Below, piece by piece: positions 20,878-31,500 of a DNA stretch of 64,000 bases. Position numbers and translations under genes: made by a program. The notes beneath the pieces were generated by a model, which saw only the letters and a program-made list of their open reading frames with translations, made no database searches and had not been told where the DNA came from. Position 1 is the stretch's first letter, and each line of letters opens with the position of its first letter. Source of the stretch: Xiphydria camelus (taxonomy: Eukaryota; Arthropoda; Insecta; Hymenoptera; Xiphydriidae); contig OY783191.1 of assembly GCA_963678675.1 (NCBI GenBank), positions 12,920,562 through 12,984,561 of the forward strand, given 5' to 3'.

Positions 20878-21360
20878 CAAGTGTATGTTAAAGACCTCCA
20901 AGTTTGCATTCCTGCAAAGTTTCAAAACTCCACAACCTTTTGCACAAAAACACCATTATTATGTATCTAATGACTGGCCTAATTGAGAGACAGGAGTACT
21001 TGCGTGTTTTGTCGCTCCGAAATCGATCGTAACGGCGAGGCGGGCGGTACAGGACAGGTCAGAATGAGTCATTTTCTGCAGTGCCCACTGTAATAAATAC
21101 CGCTATATTTTGCAGCTCCTTTGACGCGGCTCAAATTTACCGACAGAAGCCCAAACGTGACATGTAGCCACGTTCATCACAACGCTGGACACATGCAATT
21201 CGCCAGCGTCCACCCACACGATGTAGCAAATGGCGATGTGGCCAACGCTGGAAGGCATTCGCCACATCGTCTGGGCCCGGCAACGAAAATTTTGTCCAGC
21301 GTTGGAACCAGTGTTAGAACCAACGCTGGACGCATCGTGTGGGACCGGCTTAATATGAAT

Positions 21361-22121
21361 ATAATCGTCATACGGCAGGAAAGTGGTGGGAAGTCCGTCA
21401 GTTGGACCGCAAAAGATGCCCCGCGCTCAATGCTTTTGAACGCTGCGCTACACTCCAGAGGCCCGGCTGACGGACTTTCCCCCACTTTCATGCCGTCTGA
21501 CGATTATTTTTATAAAACACATAGTAAATATCCAACAGAACCATTTTCAGCGTGGATGAAATGACTTTGTAGAAAATGTTTTTCGACAACTTTCTCAACC
21601 TCCCACAAGTCCACCCCCCGCTACTTGATGGTGTGACGGTCAGTTACCTTATTAACACGTTCCATGCCGCGTGGGGCGTATACGACCCCCGTTGAAATTT
21701 CCGTTCAGGCCACTTGGAATTTTCATTGAAAAACGAAGAATTCTTTAAAAATGTATTGTAGAGTCAAATATAGGCATCTTACATCATGTATACCGAGTTA
21801 ATAATAAATTAAATTTTTTAGTTATTAATAATAATAACAATAACAAATTTAATTTATTGCTTTGTTATCTAATGCATATTAAAATGTATACCTTTTTCTT
21901 GCTAATTATGGCTTTGTACTATTAAAAAATTGTAAGGCGTACGTCAAAAATGAGTATATTTAATCGTAAAAGTGTGGGTCGCATATGCCCCACGCGGCCT
22001 GAACAGAGTCTTCAAAAATCGGTCCGGCACGGAACGTGTTAACAATATAGGATCTACCAATAGTAAAAAATTCAGACTGGATCAAATGATTTGTTTAAAA
22101 ATAACACTACCTCCCGGACTA
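21361..22121. mobile_element. Partial relative of the TAGTCCGG long-TIR element (right end)
   Basis: Ends ACTACCTCCCGGACTA at 22,121, the same terminus as the 5.8-kb element. Inside, 21,361-21,530 forms a hairpin around AAGTCCGTCAG/CTGACGGACTT with GCCCCGCGCTCAATGCTTTT-type sequence, resembling the GTCAGCTG-rich arms of the larger element. The left end was not found. A piggyBac MITE sits in its right part. Confidence 0.55.
21656..22038. mobile_element. 383-bp piggyBac-like MITE (copy 1)
   Basis: Bounded by TTAA at 21,652-21,655 and 22,039-22,042. Ends CACGTTCCATGCCGCGTGG and CGGCACGGAACGTG are inverted, and subterminal GGGGCGTATACG / CGCATATGCCCC also pair. A second copy with the same order lies at 28,524-28,843. 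TTAA duplication and C-start ends are the hallmark of piggyBac-mobilised elements. No open frame. Confidence 0.88.
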
Positions 22122-22124
22122 TTA

Positions 22125-23539
22125 GGATTATAAATACCTAGCATATAGAGTAGTTTTTGCTTATTTCAATAAAAACACAAAAATGTCTTTCTCAGTCTCG
22201 CGACCAGTCAGGAAGTACACGTTCACTGGTAAATTATGACTAGTCCGCGTCGAGTCGCAGGTTCGTTCTTCAAACGATCGGACTCCGAACCGAGCCGAGA
22301 CCCATGTGCGACCAGTCCGTCACCACCATACACAGGTGGATGAGTTGGCGGACGGATGCGGACGAACCAATCCGCCGGACCAATCCGCTTCAGAGATCCC
22401 TCTATCCTTCGGTCTTTTCCTGATGGAGGGATCTCTGAAGTTTCACTTTTAACTCGCGTGGTTACCACGCACCCATTTTTTTTCCGATCTGGCTGTTAAA
22501 ATAATAATTAAATGTATTTTAATATTATAATTTTAAAAATCCACCGCACTAATTGGTAGAGAAGTTGAACTAAACTTCTATCGCGCGTGGCTGCCATGTA
22601 TCTATTTTTTTATAACACGTGCATAGAAAGTGGTACTTTTCATGCTAGTTTTACGGGACGAAAATAGCAAATTGGACGCTATGATAGAAAAGTTGAGCTC
22701 GCGCATGCGCAGTTTATACTTGCTTTACTTTCGTCCCTTGGGTGAATTTTCGTTCACTTTCGTCCCTGAAAACTAGCATGAAATGCACCACTTGCATTCA
22801 CTTGTTATAAAAAGTATCGTGTGCAACACGGACCAAAGTTGGCGTCGACGAGTGTGATTGCAGCCCTCGCTTCGCTCGGGCAGCAAACTTCACGCTCGTC
22901 GGCAATCGCCAACTTTCAGCCCTTGTTGTACAATATACTATTCTTTAACACGTTTTTCTTTTCTCCTCAAAAACTTTAGTTCCGAAACTAACAACGTTTT
23001 AGAAATTGTACGCTTAATATGTACAGCGGAAGTTGAATAATTAAAATCGAATTTGCAACTGAAATAAATACACATGTTAGAGTATAAAATATATCTTCCC
23101 TAACAATTTGGATATTTCAATATTTTAAATTTAGAGGTAAAGCTTAATACTACACTGAGAAAAAAATAACTTAGTCAATTTAATTAAAATCTTTGAGACG
23201 ATGACCAAACTGTTTGGTGAAATATAGATCCTCTATCTGTTTAAAATTTGAACTAGGTACTTATTTTCTTTTATTATGTTACTAGCCGTACGCTGCCACG
23301 CGTTGCTGTAGCTCAGTCTGGTTAAATGGAAAAGAAAGAAAAGAGAAAGCGTACGTTTCTAATATGTTTAATTTCACCATGCTTGTGGGTATAGGAACTG
23401 ATCCGAATATGGGCCCCCATTTTGTTTTTTCGTAATAAATTGGCTATTATTATTTTTAGATAATGTTTAAAAACGTTTGCATGTAGTATAAGGACTTGGC
23501 AATAAAGCTCCAAACGTGTTTATCTAAAACTATGAAGTA
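22125..23539. other. No gene; small hairpins and one MITE
   Basis: Contains a hairpin around 22,385-22,440 (CAGAGATCCCTC / GAGGGATCTCTG), a MITE at 22,611-22,808 and a GC-rich hairpin near 22,833-22,918 around CTCGCTTCGCTCGGGC. From 22,930 to 23,540 the sequence is AT-rich without a recognised frame. Confidence 0.4.
22611..22808. mobile_element. MITE, about 198 bp, TATAACA.GTG ends
   Basis: TTTTCATGCTAGTTTTACGG on the left pairs with the inverse of CCCTGAAAACTAGCATGAAA on the right; outer ends TATAACACGTGCATAG and ATTCACTTGTTATA also pair. The centre has GCGCATGCGC, itself a palindrome. Noncoding. Confidence 0.68.
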
Positions 23540-24180
23540 TATACCGCATGTTCTATGGCCAACCGCGCCGGTGAGCTGCGACCTGAATTCTTGACTTCGG
23601 CAGTATTTATGGTACAGTTAGAGTGGGCTTCAGACAAGTGCGCTGCATAAGAACGAAGTGTCGACTGCTCTTCTAATAGCTGTCAATTCGGGAGATCGAA
23701 GCGTTTCGTGTAACCTCAAAATCGTAAAGTTTTGAATTAGTAGTGAATAATTTGTAGAAGTGATGAGAAATAATCATAAATAACACAGGCACACAAAAAA
23801 AAGCTCCTGTTCCCGGAACCAGACCAGTATATCTTTATGTTTTTGAGATTGCTGAATCCGAATCCGGTGTCCGTTTGTCTCCATCACATCACGTTCAAAG
23901 TCATTTCAAGGTCAAATCCTGGAAAAATAGTCAAATCGATTCAAATTATTATTCCTATATATTTTTGAGGTCGCTAAATCCAAATCCGATGTCCGTTTGA
24001 TCCGACAAGGTCAAATTCAAGGTCATTTCAAGGTCAAATGTATTTATTCTGCCAAAAATGAATTTTTGACTGCAGATTCTGAAAGAATGGGAAATTTTAC
24101 GTCTAGATATGTATTCAATTTTGTTGATAACATAACCCCCAAGGTCATTTCAAGGTCAAATCTAGCAAAAATGTTCTAAT

Positions 24181-24798
24181 CCAAAGTCCAAGCTGACCCC
24201 CTCCATGGGAGTGCCGGTCGATGTGTTTCCACTCATAGGGCGCCGGGTCGCACGTGGAGTGGATAGCGGAGCTTCGATCGCGCCGGCTCGGGTCTATAGT
24301 AACAGAGGCCGTGACGGAGCGGTCAGTCGGAAGGCTGTCGCCTATGGCGGTTTCCTAGCTCTCTCGTGTCTTCAATGCATTACCGCGGATCGGCGTCCAT
24401 GACCGAATGATCCGTTGAGCAGTATACGTCTTTGACGTTTAAAAGGCGCGGAGGTCTGTTTGAAGATCTGCCAAGTTTTTTTTTCCATGCATCAACTCAC
24501 TCAGTTCCGAGCGAGACTAAATCTGTTCTCGTACCGCAAAATAAATTTTGAAATCCAGTCACGTGATCTCTAAATTCAAGTGAATTGGAGCTCATCGTTG
24601 TAAATTTGATACAGCGAATATGTGTGGTGTGCCTGCACCCAGGGTACCTCCATGCGGTGACGGCGGGCAACGGTTTTTTTAATGTTTATTTTTCCGGCAA
24701 AATCCCTGGATGAAGGCGACCAAGCCGTCATGGCAGGCACACGGAAATGTGTTACGATACAGGGGTTCTCATAAGGAACCCCAGTATCGGCGGTTGGT
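24181..24798. promoter_or_regulatory. GC-rich 5' leader/promoter region of the transposon gene (candidate)
   Basis: Between the left TIR and the gene lies a CpG-rich stretch (24,200-24,410) unlike the AT-rich TIR. It has no long conserved frame. It probably contains the transposon gene's promoter and leader; no TATA box was assigned with confidence. Confidence 0.3.
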
Positions 24799-26834
24799 TT
24801 GGGTGAGCAAGCGGGCCCGCAATCGTCGTCATCAAGCGACCGCAGCTCTGCATTGGTGGAAAACTTGGCTACTGAAGAGTCTATCACTACAAGTTCGGAT
24901 CACATATGCAATAAGGATCCAGATTCATTTTGCTATGTTTGTGGTAAGTATGAAGCATCAAAGAATCGCAAACGTATTTCAGAGCATATAAGGAATATGT
25001 ATAAGGATTGTTTTGATTTGAACATGATAGATGAAGGTAATGATTGGGTACCACACATCATTTGTGCTTCTTGTAACACAATGTTTCATCGTTATGATAA
25101 ATCTCGAGACAAGAAATATCTCAATTTTCTTATACCAATACATTGGACCAAAACGCAATCTAGAAAAGATTGTTATTTCTGCAAAACATATCTAACTGGG
25201 TACAATATGAAAAATATATCACATATAAAGTATGCTAACGTTACGAGTGTCATACTACCTCTTATTTTCAACGAGGACAATACAAACAAACGGAATTTTA
25301 GTTCAGATGGAATGGAAATAGACGAGATTAAAGCAAACGTTGAAAGAGAAAATATAGATCAGCGTAGAGATTGTGTGAATGAGGATGAACAGTACAATGA
25401 TAATAATAGAGATAAGAGCTATATGAGTGGAACTGATAGCGAAGATGAAAGTTACACGAGTGAAAATGAAACTGATAATGACGATGAGAGATACATGAGC
25501 GGAAATGAAAGTGGCAGCGAAGATGGCCAAACGAATGATGAAGAAAGTGAAACTGAAGATGATTCTCATGAATACGTTCCAACGGGTTGTAAGTATAAAA
25601 AGCCTCAATTGTTCTCACAGGAAGAACTGAACGATTTCATTCGTAACATGGGATTGCCGAAAGATGTTGCCGAGTACTGTGCTTCTACGTTGAAAAAGAG
25701 AAATCTGCTGAAGAGAAGAAAACGAAGGTAACGTTTTACAGGAGAAGAGACAAAAATTTAGGAGCTTTTTCTCTCGTAATTCAAATAAGTCTCTCGTTTA
25801 TTGTAACAATGTCAAAGGATTAATCGACGAATTGAAGCCCGATACTTATAGTGCTGATCAATGGAGACTTTTTATCGATTCTAGTAAACGTAGTCTCAAA
25901 GCAGTCTTACTCCACAATACTAATGTATACGCACCAATACCAGTTGCGCATTTGACTGTTATGAATGAATCGTATGAATGTTTGAAAACTCTATTAGCAG
26001 CAATAAAATATGATGACCACAAATGGCAAGTTTGCGGAGATTTTAAAATCCTCACAATGATTCTGGGACAGCAATCTGGCTATACAAAAAAACCGTGTTA
26101 TCTTTGTAAATTGGATAGTAGAGATAAACAAAATCATTACGTGAAAAAGGTTTAGGAACCTAGAACATCCTTCGTTGTAGGATCCGACAATATCTTACAC
26201 AGCAGCCGTTGATAAAAGAAGGTATTGATACCTCCATTACATATAAAGTTAGGACTCATGAAACAATTCGTCAAAGCGTTGAATAAAGAAAGCGATTGTT
26301 ACAAATACTTACGAGATCAATTTCCAGGTATCTGATGCTAAAGTAGGCGCGGGAGTATTCGATGGACCTCAGATCAGAAAAATGTTTAGAGACAATCACT
26401 TCGTAACTCAAATGAGCTCTATTGAGAAGAATACGTGGGTCAGCTTCAAGAAAGTATGTAGTAATTTTCTAGGCAATCATAAGAGCTCGGACTACAACAA
26501 AATAATATCTGACATGGTTGAGAATTTCAGGAGATTGGAATGTAACATGAGTTTAAAATTACATATGATGGACAGTCATGTGGACGAATTTCCAGATAAC
26601 GTTGGCAATTTCAGTGAAGAACAAGGAGAACGTTTCCACCAAGATTTTAAAGATGTAGAACGAAGATTTCAGAGTAAATGGGATGAAAACATGATGGCAG
26701 ATTTCTGTTGGATGTTGCAGGGAGAAAACGCGGAAAAAGGAAAAAAACGCAAGAGAAATCCCTTGCACAGATCTTTTGAGAATAAACGAGTACGTTGTAA
26801 AAGAAGGCGAAACGATGAAGAAGTAGCAGAGTGA
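24799..26834 (+). pseudogene. Uncharacterised arthropod TE protein (putative transposase), frameshifted
   Basis: The start is unclear: the open frame begins before an ATG, and homology begins at NKDPDSFCYVCGKYE (about 24,910). Then follow WVPHIICASC, LNFLIPIHW, DCYFCKTYLTGYN (CxxC pairs), an acidic repeat-rich linker (SGTDSEDES, SGNESGSED), LFSQEELNDFIRNMGLPKDV, a first frameshift near 25,715, DQWRLFIDSSKRSLKAVLLH, WQVCGDFKILTMILGQQSGY, KPCYLCKLDSRDKQNHYVKK, a degenerate stretch 26,150-26,380 with stops and shifts, then FKKVCSNFLGNHK, NMSLKLHMMDSHVDEFPDN, SEEQGERFHQDF and a Lys/Arg-rich tail. Conserved Asp (CGDFK), Asp (KLDSR), His and Glu (EEQGERFHQD) suggest an RNase-H-like DDE fold, an inference. 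At least three frames are needed, so this copy is dead. Its relative at 19,983-19,153 (minus) covers the N-terminal half. Confidence 0.78.
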
Positions 26835-28141
26835 AATACAAAATACACGTTCCAGCGACTCCAAAAATATAACGGAGTGATGATGCGAAAAGATTTGAAC
26901 ATTTTTGCTGGATTTGACCTTGAAATGAACTTGACCCTGACATACTGGTGGCAAACGAACCTCGGATTCTAACTCAGTAACTTCGAAAACATATTGACGT
27001 GGTAGTTTATTCTCGTGAAGACACATTTTCTTATTTTTGCAATTGTCATATGAACCTTCCATACAATAATATAAAGTGACCTTGAAATGACCTTAGGGGT
27101 TATGTTATCAAAAAAATTGGATACGTATCTAGACGTAAAATTTCCCGTTCTTTCAGAATCTGCAGTAAAAAAATTCATTTTTGGGATAATAAATATATTT
27201 GACCTTGAAATGACCTTGAATTTGACCTTGTCGGATCAAACGGACATCGGATTTGGATTCAACGACCCCAAAAATATATAGGAATAATAATTTGAATGGA
27301 TTTGTCTATTTTTCCAGGATTTGACCTTGAAATGACCTTGAACGTGACGTCATGGAGACAAACGGATACCGGATTCGGATTCAACGACCTCAAAAACGTA
27401 AAGATATACTGGTCTGATTCCGGGAACAGGAACTTTTTTTTTGTGTGCCTGTGTAATCTTCCGAATTGACAGCCATCGGAAAATCAGACGACGCTTTTCG
27501 CTCTTGCGCTGCGTTCTTACGAAAAGTGTGAAACGTCTGATCTCCCGATGGCTATCAATTCGGGAGATCGAAGTCTAAGCCCGAAATCGTGAATCTTTGA
27601 ATAAATGGGTAAGTAATGTTCAGAAGTGAGAGTTAACAATCATTCGGGTTTTTTCGATGTCCAACCGAATTACACGCCTCATGCCTATTTGTTTCAGAAA
27701 TTATTTGCGCGCTAGCACCGCGCGTGTCTAGGAAGTAGTTTTACGAAGTGGCGTGAGCGATACCTAAGGTGTCAATTCGGAAGATTATTTATGATTATTT
27801 CTCATCACTTCTCTACAAATTATTCACTACTAATTCAAAACTTTACGATTTCGAGGTTACACGAAACGCTTCGATCTCCCGAATTGACAGCTATTAGAAG
27901 AGCAGTCGACACTTTTCGTTCTTATGCAGCGCACTCATCTGAAGCCCACTCTAACTGTACCATAAATACTGCCGAAGTCAAAAATTCAGGTCGCAGCTCA
28001 CCCGCGCGGTTGGCCATAGGACATGCGGTACTATACGTGACAACAAAATTTTTTAAGTGATGCGACTTTCTTCAGTTGGGTCAGAAGGTACGAAATATGG
28101 GCCCCTTTAAAAAACTAAAGCTAAACTCTTTCTAGAACAAG

Positions 28142-28395
28142 AACGTATACGTAAACATATTCCAAAGTGAAAAATGATAGAAATATTGCAAAGTAGTGAC
28201 AAAAATCGTACACATAGGCATTCTTCTACAGAGATGTCCCGGAACATTATCCATATTCAATTAACGTATACGTAAACATATACCAAAGTAAAAAATGAGA
28301 GAAATATTGCAAAGTAGTGATAAAAATCGTACACATAGGCGTTCCTCTACAGAGATGTCCCGGAATATTCGTAATACATTGTCCATAGTCAATTA
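28142..28395. repeat. 121-bp direct repeat, two units
   Basis: AACGTATACGTAAACATAT occurs at 28,142 and 28,263; the following sequence, including ATATTGCAAAGTAGTGA, AAAATCGTACACATAGGC and CTACAGAGATGTCCCGGAA, is repeated with few differences. Noncoding. Confidence 0.85.
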
Positions 28396-28523
28396 ACACA
28401 GGGGGCCTATGTTCTACACATATACAACGAATTTAAAAATTAGGTTTTAACATAGATACTATTTTGTATATGATGAGAACATGTGCAAGAATTCATTTTT
28501 AACCTTTCCTTCTATTAGATTAA

Positions 28524-28843
28524 CACGTTCCGTGCCGCGTGGAACGTATACGCCCCACGCTGAACTTTCCGTTCAGGCCACTTGGAATTCTCATTGAAAA
28601 ACGAAGAATTTTTTTTTTAATTTATTGTAGAGCCAAATATAAGCACCTTACTTCATGTATACCGTGTTAATAAAAATTCAAATTTTTTATTGTCTTGGTA
28701 TAACCTTTTCTTGCTAATTATGGCTTTGTACTATTGAATAATTGTAAGTCAAAAACGAATTTATTTAATCGTAAAAGCGTGGGTCGCATACGCCCCACGC
28801 GACCTGAACGGAATCTTTAAAAATCGGTCCGGCACGGAATGTG
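28524..28843. mobile_element. 320-bp piggyBac-like MITE (copy 2)
   Basis: TTAA at 28,520-28,523 and 28,844-28,847; ends CACGTTCCGTGCCGCGTGG and CGGCACGGAATGTG. Same layout as 21,656-22,038, from which it differs by an internal deletion of about 60 bases around the AATAATAATAAC-rich centre. Confidence 0.88.
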
Positions 28844-28847
28844 TTAA

Positions 28848-29231
28848 ACAAAAGAAGTTATGAACTAATATCAGAAAATATGAAAATCAAGATAATTAAA
28901 TTTACACTGCAAATTTTTCGGTAAACAGAAAACAAAGAAACCCGCACCTTGGACAAACATCATGTGGAATGAAGACAAAAACGGGCGATGTTTGTGTGGC
29001 GGCCATACTAGCTTAAATTTACTCACCTTCAGATAAATAGCGTTATTTGTTAGGTAAATAAACCAGGGGCCCATATTAAGTACAGAGTCCGTATTCGGAT
29101 CAGTTCATATATACAATATTGAAGTGAAACTTCTTTGCTGAGGGTTGTGAAATCGCGCGATGTGAGAGGGAAGTCGCGCCAGATCGGACGTAATAGCGTC
29201 ACATTCCCACTCCAGCGCTCTCGACCGTCCA
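28848..29231. other. No gene recognised
   Basis: AT-rich at first, then GC-balanced from 29,130 to 29,231. Contains GCCCATATTAAGTACAG and a reversed echo of 23,395-23,415 (GATCCGAATATGGGCCC). No protein family recognised. Confidence 0.35.
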
Positions 29232-31003
29232 AGAGCTGGCGTACAAAATGTGCAAGAGTTTTCTCCTATCTGGTACAATTCTAGTGAATTACAATTGGGC
29301 TGTAAAACGTCATTGTACAGTCAGCCGGTCTGGTTTTGGGACACCTGGCATTCGCGCGCCACCAAAGGTGTCAGAATAATTAGCTTCGTGCAACTGTTTT
29401 CTACTAGCTCCAAATTAATTTATAATTAGTTTATGCAATAAAAAACTCAAAACAAACAGTCAGCCAGCAAAAGAGTGGGACACGGCCAGTCAGCATTACT
29501 GTAAAGTTGTAAAAAAAATTAAGTTCATGCAAGTGTTTTCTCCAAACTCAAAATTTTAAATATGTTAATTAATTCAATAACAACTATAAATCAATCAGTC
29601 AGACCTCATTTATATAGAACCCACTCCGTCAGCAGTTCAGAGAAGTTGCGATAATAAGTACGCGCGACTTGTCAATAACAATCATAAGAATCATAATTTT
29701 ACTGGAAATACTGTACTCATATTCAAAAAACATCATAAAAAATATGATAATTTAAACAAAATGAAAATTAACGATTACAATCAAGACATAAACAATGATT
29801 ACACCAAAAGTAATGAAGGAAGGTGTAATGAAAGAAGAGGGATAACAACTATTCAATTTTCTTTTATTATTTCTTTTATTCAAATTTCAATTTTATGGTA
29901 AATGTACTTAAATAATATAGAAATCGCTTCAATTATTTTGACAACAGCAAAAAAATAATTGCGGGCCCCGTCAGGAAAGTGTATTAATAATATAGAGTCT
30001 AATTGACTTACCTCTTTTCAGATATATTAATTCTATCCCGCAGGACTTCTCTCACTTTCTTGCTCAAAGCCGTAAATTTTCTATAACATGGCACATGATA
30101 ACCATCGATGTCATTGGGAACTGATGGCAGCACTACATTATTAAACGATAAACTATTATCCCGACGAATTTTTAAAAATTATTGGCATTTTGCAATATTA
30201 CTTTCTGTTAAGGGCAGTATATTGTCTCCTTTTTTCAAACAAAATACACAATGAACCACACATTTCTCCATAATATTTGCTTCACAACGCACGAATGAAG
30301 TGTCATCTGTCGCGTACCGAAGATTTTAATTCGTTTCTCCCCAACACACAAATACATGCACCCCAGAGCCTTACACCTCGAATCCGCCCTGGCCCGATAC
30401 GAGAAAAACTGAGGAAACGTTTCTTTCTCTACAGCAGTGCTGGCAAAGATTCTTTATTCATTGTTCTCCGCTTCGCTCGAGATACAGTTGGTCGCCAGAT
30501 GCCTTAACTACGTAGTCTTTTGTTTTAGAGCAAGGGTCATCCCTTGCGCGGATGATTGTTTTTGAGAAGTCGCGCGTACTTATTATCGCAACTTCTCTGA
30601 ACTGCTGACTGTGTGGGTTCTATATAAATGAGGTCTGACTGGTTGATTTATAGTTGTTATTGAATGAATTAACATTGAAAAATTTGAGTTTGCAGAAAAC
30701 ACTTGCATGAACTTAATTTTTTCTACAACTTTACAGTAATGCTGACTGGCCGTGTCCCACTCTTTTGCTGGCTGACTGTTTGTTTTGAGTTTTTTATTGC
30801 ATAGACTAATTACAAATGAATTTGGAGCTAGTACAAAACAGTTGCACGAACCTAATTATTCTGACACCTTTGGTGGCGCGCGAATGCCAGGTGTCCCAAA
30901 ACCAGACCGGCTAACTGTACAGTGACGTTTTACAGCCCAATTGTAATTCACTAGAATTGTACCAGATAGGAGAAAACTCTTGCACATTTTGTACGCCAGC
31001 TCT
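29232..31003. mobile_element. 1.77-kb foldback element with about 440-bp arms
   Basis: Ends AGAGCTGGCGTACAAAATG and CATTTTGTACGCCAGCTCT; left arm 29,232-29,675 and right arm 30,563-31,003 are nearly complementary. The arms carry repeated CAGTCAG/CTGACTG motifs (for example AACAGTCAGCCAGC, GGCCAGTCAGCATTAC, AATCAGTCAGACCTC). The interior (29,680-30,560) is AT-rich with no recognised protein. Confidence 0.85.
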
Positions 31004-31500
31004 CCGACTATACACTCTCATGCACTGCACAGCCGACCTGCGCAATTGAGTCAGGAGCATTTGCGTGCTTTGTCACTCTGAAATATTATGTTGCCTTTGC
31101 TCTACAGAGATTTTTAGCTTACGTTAATGTTTATATAATGACATTTACCAAATATATCAAGTGACAATATATGTTCCGTCGCAAGGGGGCTTCTACATCA
31201 TCTCTTACCGCTCACTATCATCGCAAACTAAGTAACGCACTATAATTTAGATCTAATCTCTATATCGGTCGTAACGGCGAGGCGGGCGGTATGTTCCGAC
31301 GAACGTAGGTTGCGAATGCGTTCGCAGTTCCACACCTTTCCCGGAAGGTTAATTCCTGGACAGGTCAGAATTAGCCATTTCCTGTAATGCCTACGCTAAT
31401 AGATACCTATCGCTATATGTCGAATTCTAAGTCGGCTTTGTAAAGGGGAGCAATGACGAACTCCAATAGATGACCGATCGGAAAATACGATAAAGCGAAA
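31004..31500. repeat. Copy of the repeat that flanks the 18,730-20,980 transposon
   Basis: Contains GACCTGCGCAATTGAGTCAG (31,039), GGTCGTAACGGCGAGGCGG (31,267) and, at 31,380-31,490, the inverse of 18,505-18,600 (TTTGTAAAGGGGAGCAATGA and CCGATCGG). A 200-base stretch at 31,085-31,260 is absent from the 21-kb copy. Noncoding. Confidence 0.55.

Larger units (their letters stand above)
18730..20980. mobile_element. TIR transposon, internally deleted (family of 23,784-27,453)
   Basis: Ends AGGACAGTCATTAGATAC (18,730) and GTATCTAATGACTGGCCT (to 20,980) are inverted, followed by arms of about 250-300 bases (for example GCTCCACAACCTTTTGC in the right arm and its partner near 18,760). The right arm holds a Harbinger MITE (20,751-20,877). 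The interior encodes, on the minus strand, the N-terminal half of the same type of protein as the larger transposon at 23,784. Target duplication was not resolved exactly. Confidence 0.72.
18470..21120. mobile_element. Older inverted-repeat element split by the 18,730-20,980 transposon
   Basis: 18,510-18,725 is the inverse of 31,265-31,485, and 20,985-21,110 resembles 31,045-31,400 directly (ATTGAG..CAGGAG..TTGCGTG, GTAACGGCGAGGCGGGCGGT). The two flanks of the transposon thus form one older repeat. At 31,033-31,060 a copy runs through the junction without the transposon (GACCTGCGCAATTGAGTCAG), an apparent empty site. Confidence 0.6.
23784..27453 (+). mobile_element. 3.67-kb TIR transposon, CACAGGCACAC ends, TAA target
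   Basis: Ends CACAGGCACACAAAAAAAAG and its inverse to 27,453, flanked by TAA on both sides (23,781-23,783 and 27,454-27,456). The TIRs extend about 390 bases and are full of TTTGACCTTGAAATGACC-type repeats. One decayed gene (24,799-26,834) fills the interior. TWA-like 3-bp duplication recalls PIF/Harbinger, but the protein is not of that family as far as I can see. Confidence 0.85.
23540..28040. mobile_element. Old foldback element with a 3.7-kb transposon in its loop
   Basis: 23,540-23,780 is the inverse of 27,780-28,040 (TTCGGCAGTATTTATGGTAC, CAATTCGGGAGATCGAAGCG, TAGTAGTGAATAATTTGTAG). The loop holds the transposon 23,784-27,453 and a second hairpin region (27,457-27,640) with further copies of ATTCGGGAGATCGAAG. 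No protein of its own. Confidence 0.82.

Noticed and set aside
21121..21564. 147-codon plus and 104-codon minus frames
   Set aside because: Both span hairpins with repeated CCAACGCTGG and GTCAG motifs of a TAGTCCGG relative; no protein family match.
23281..23320. Possible tRNA-like text (GCTGTAGCTCAGTCTGG)
   Set aside because: It resembles a D-arm/box A, but no matching acceptor stem, anticodon arm or T-arm (GGTTCGA) follows within 80 bases.
25303..25618. His/Ile/Phe-rich open frames on the minus strand
   Set aside because: They are the antisense of the acidic linker of the 24,799-26,834 gene.
26559..27062. 167-codon minus-strand frame
   Set aside because: Antisense of the conserved C-terminal part of the transposon gene; Phe/Ser-rich shadow.
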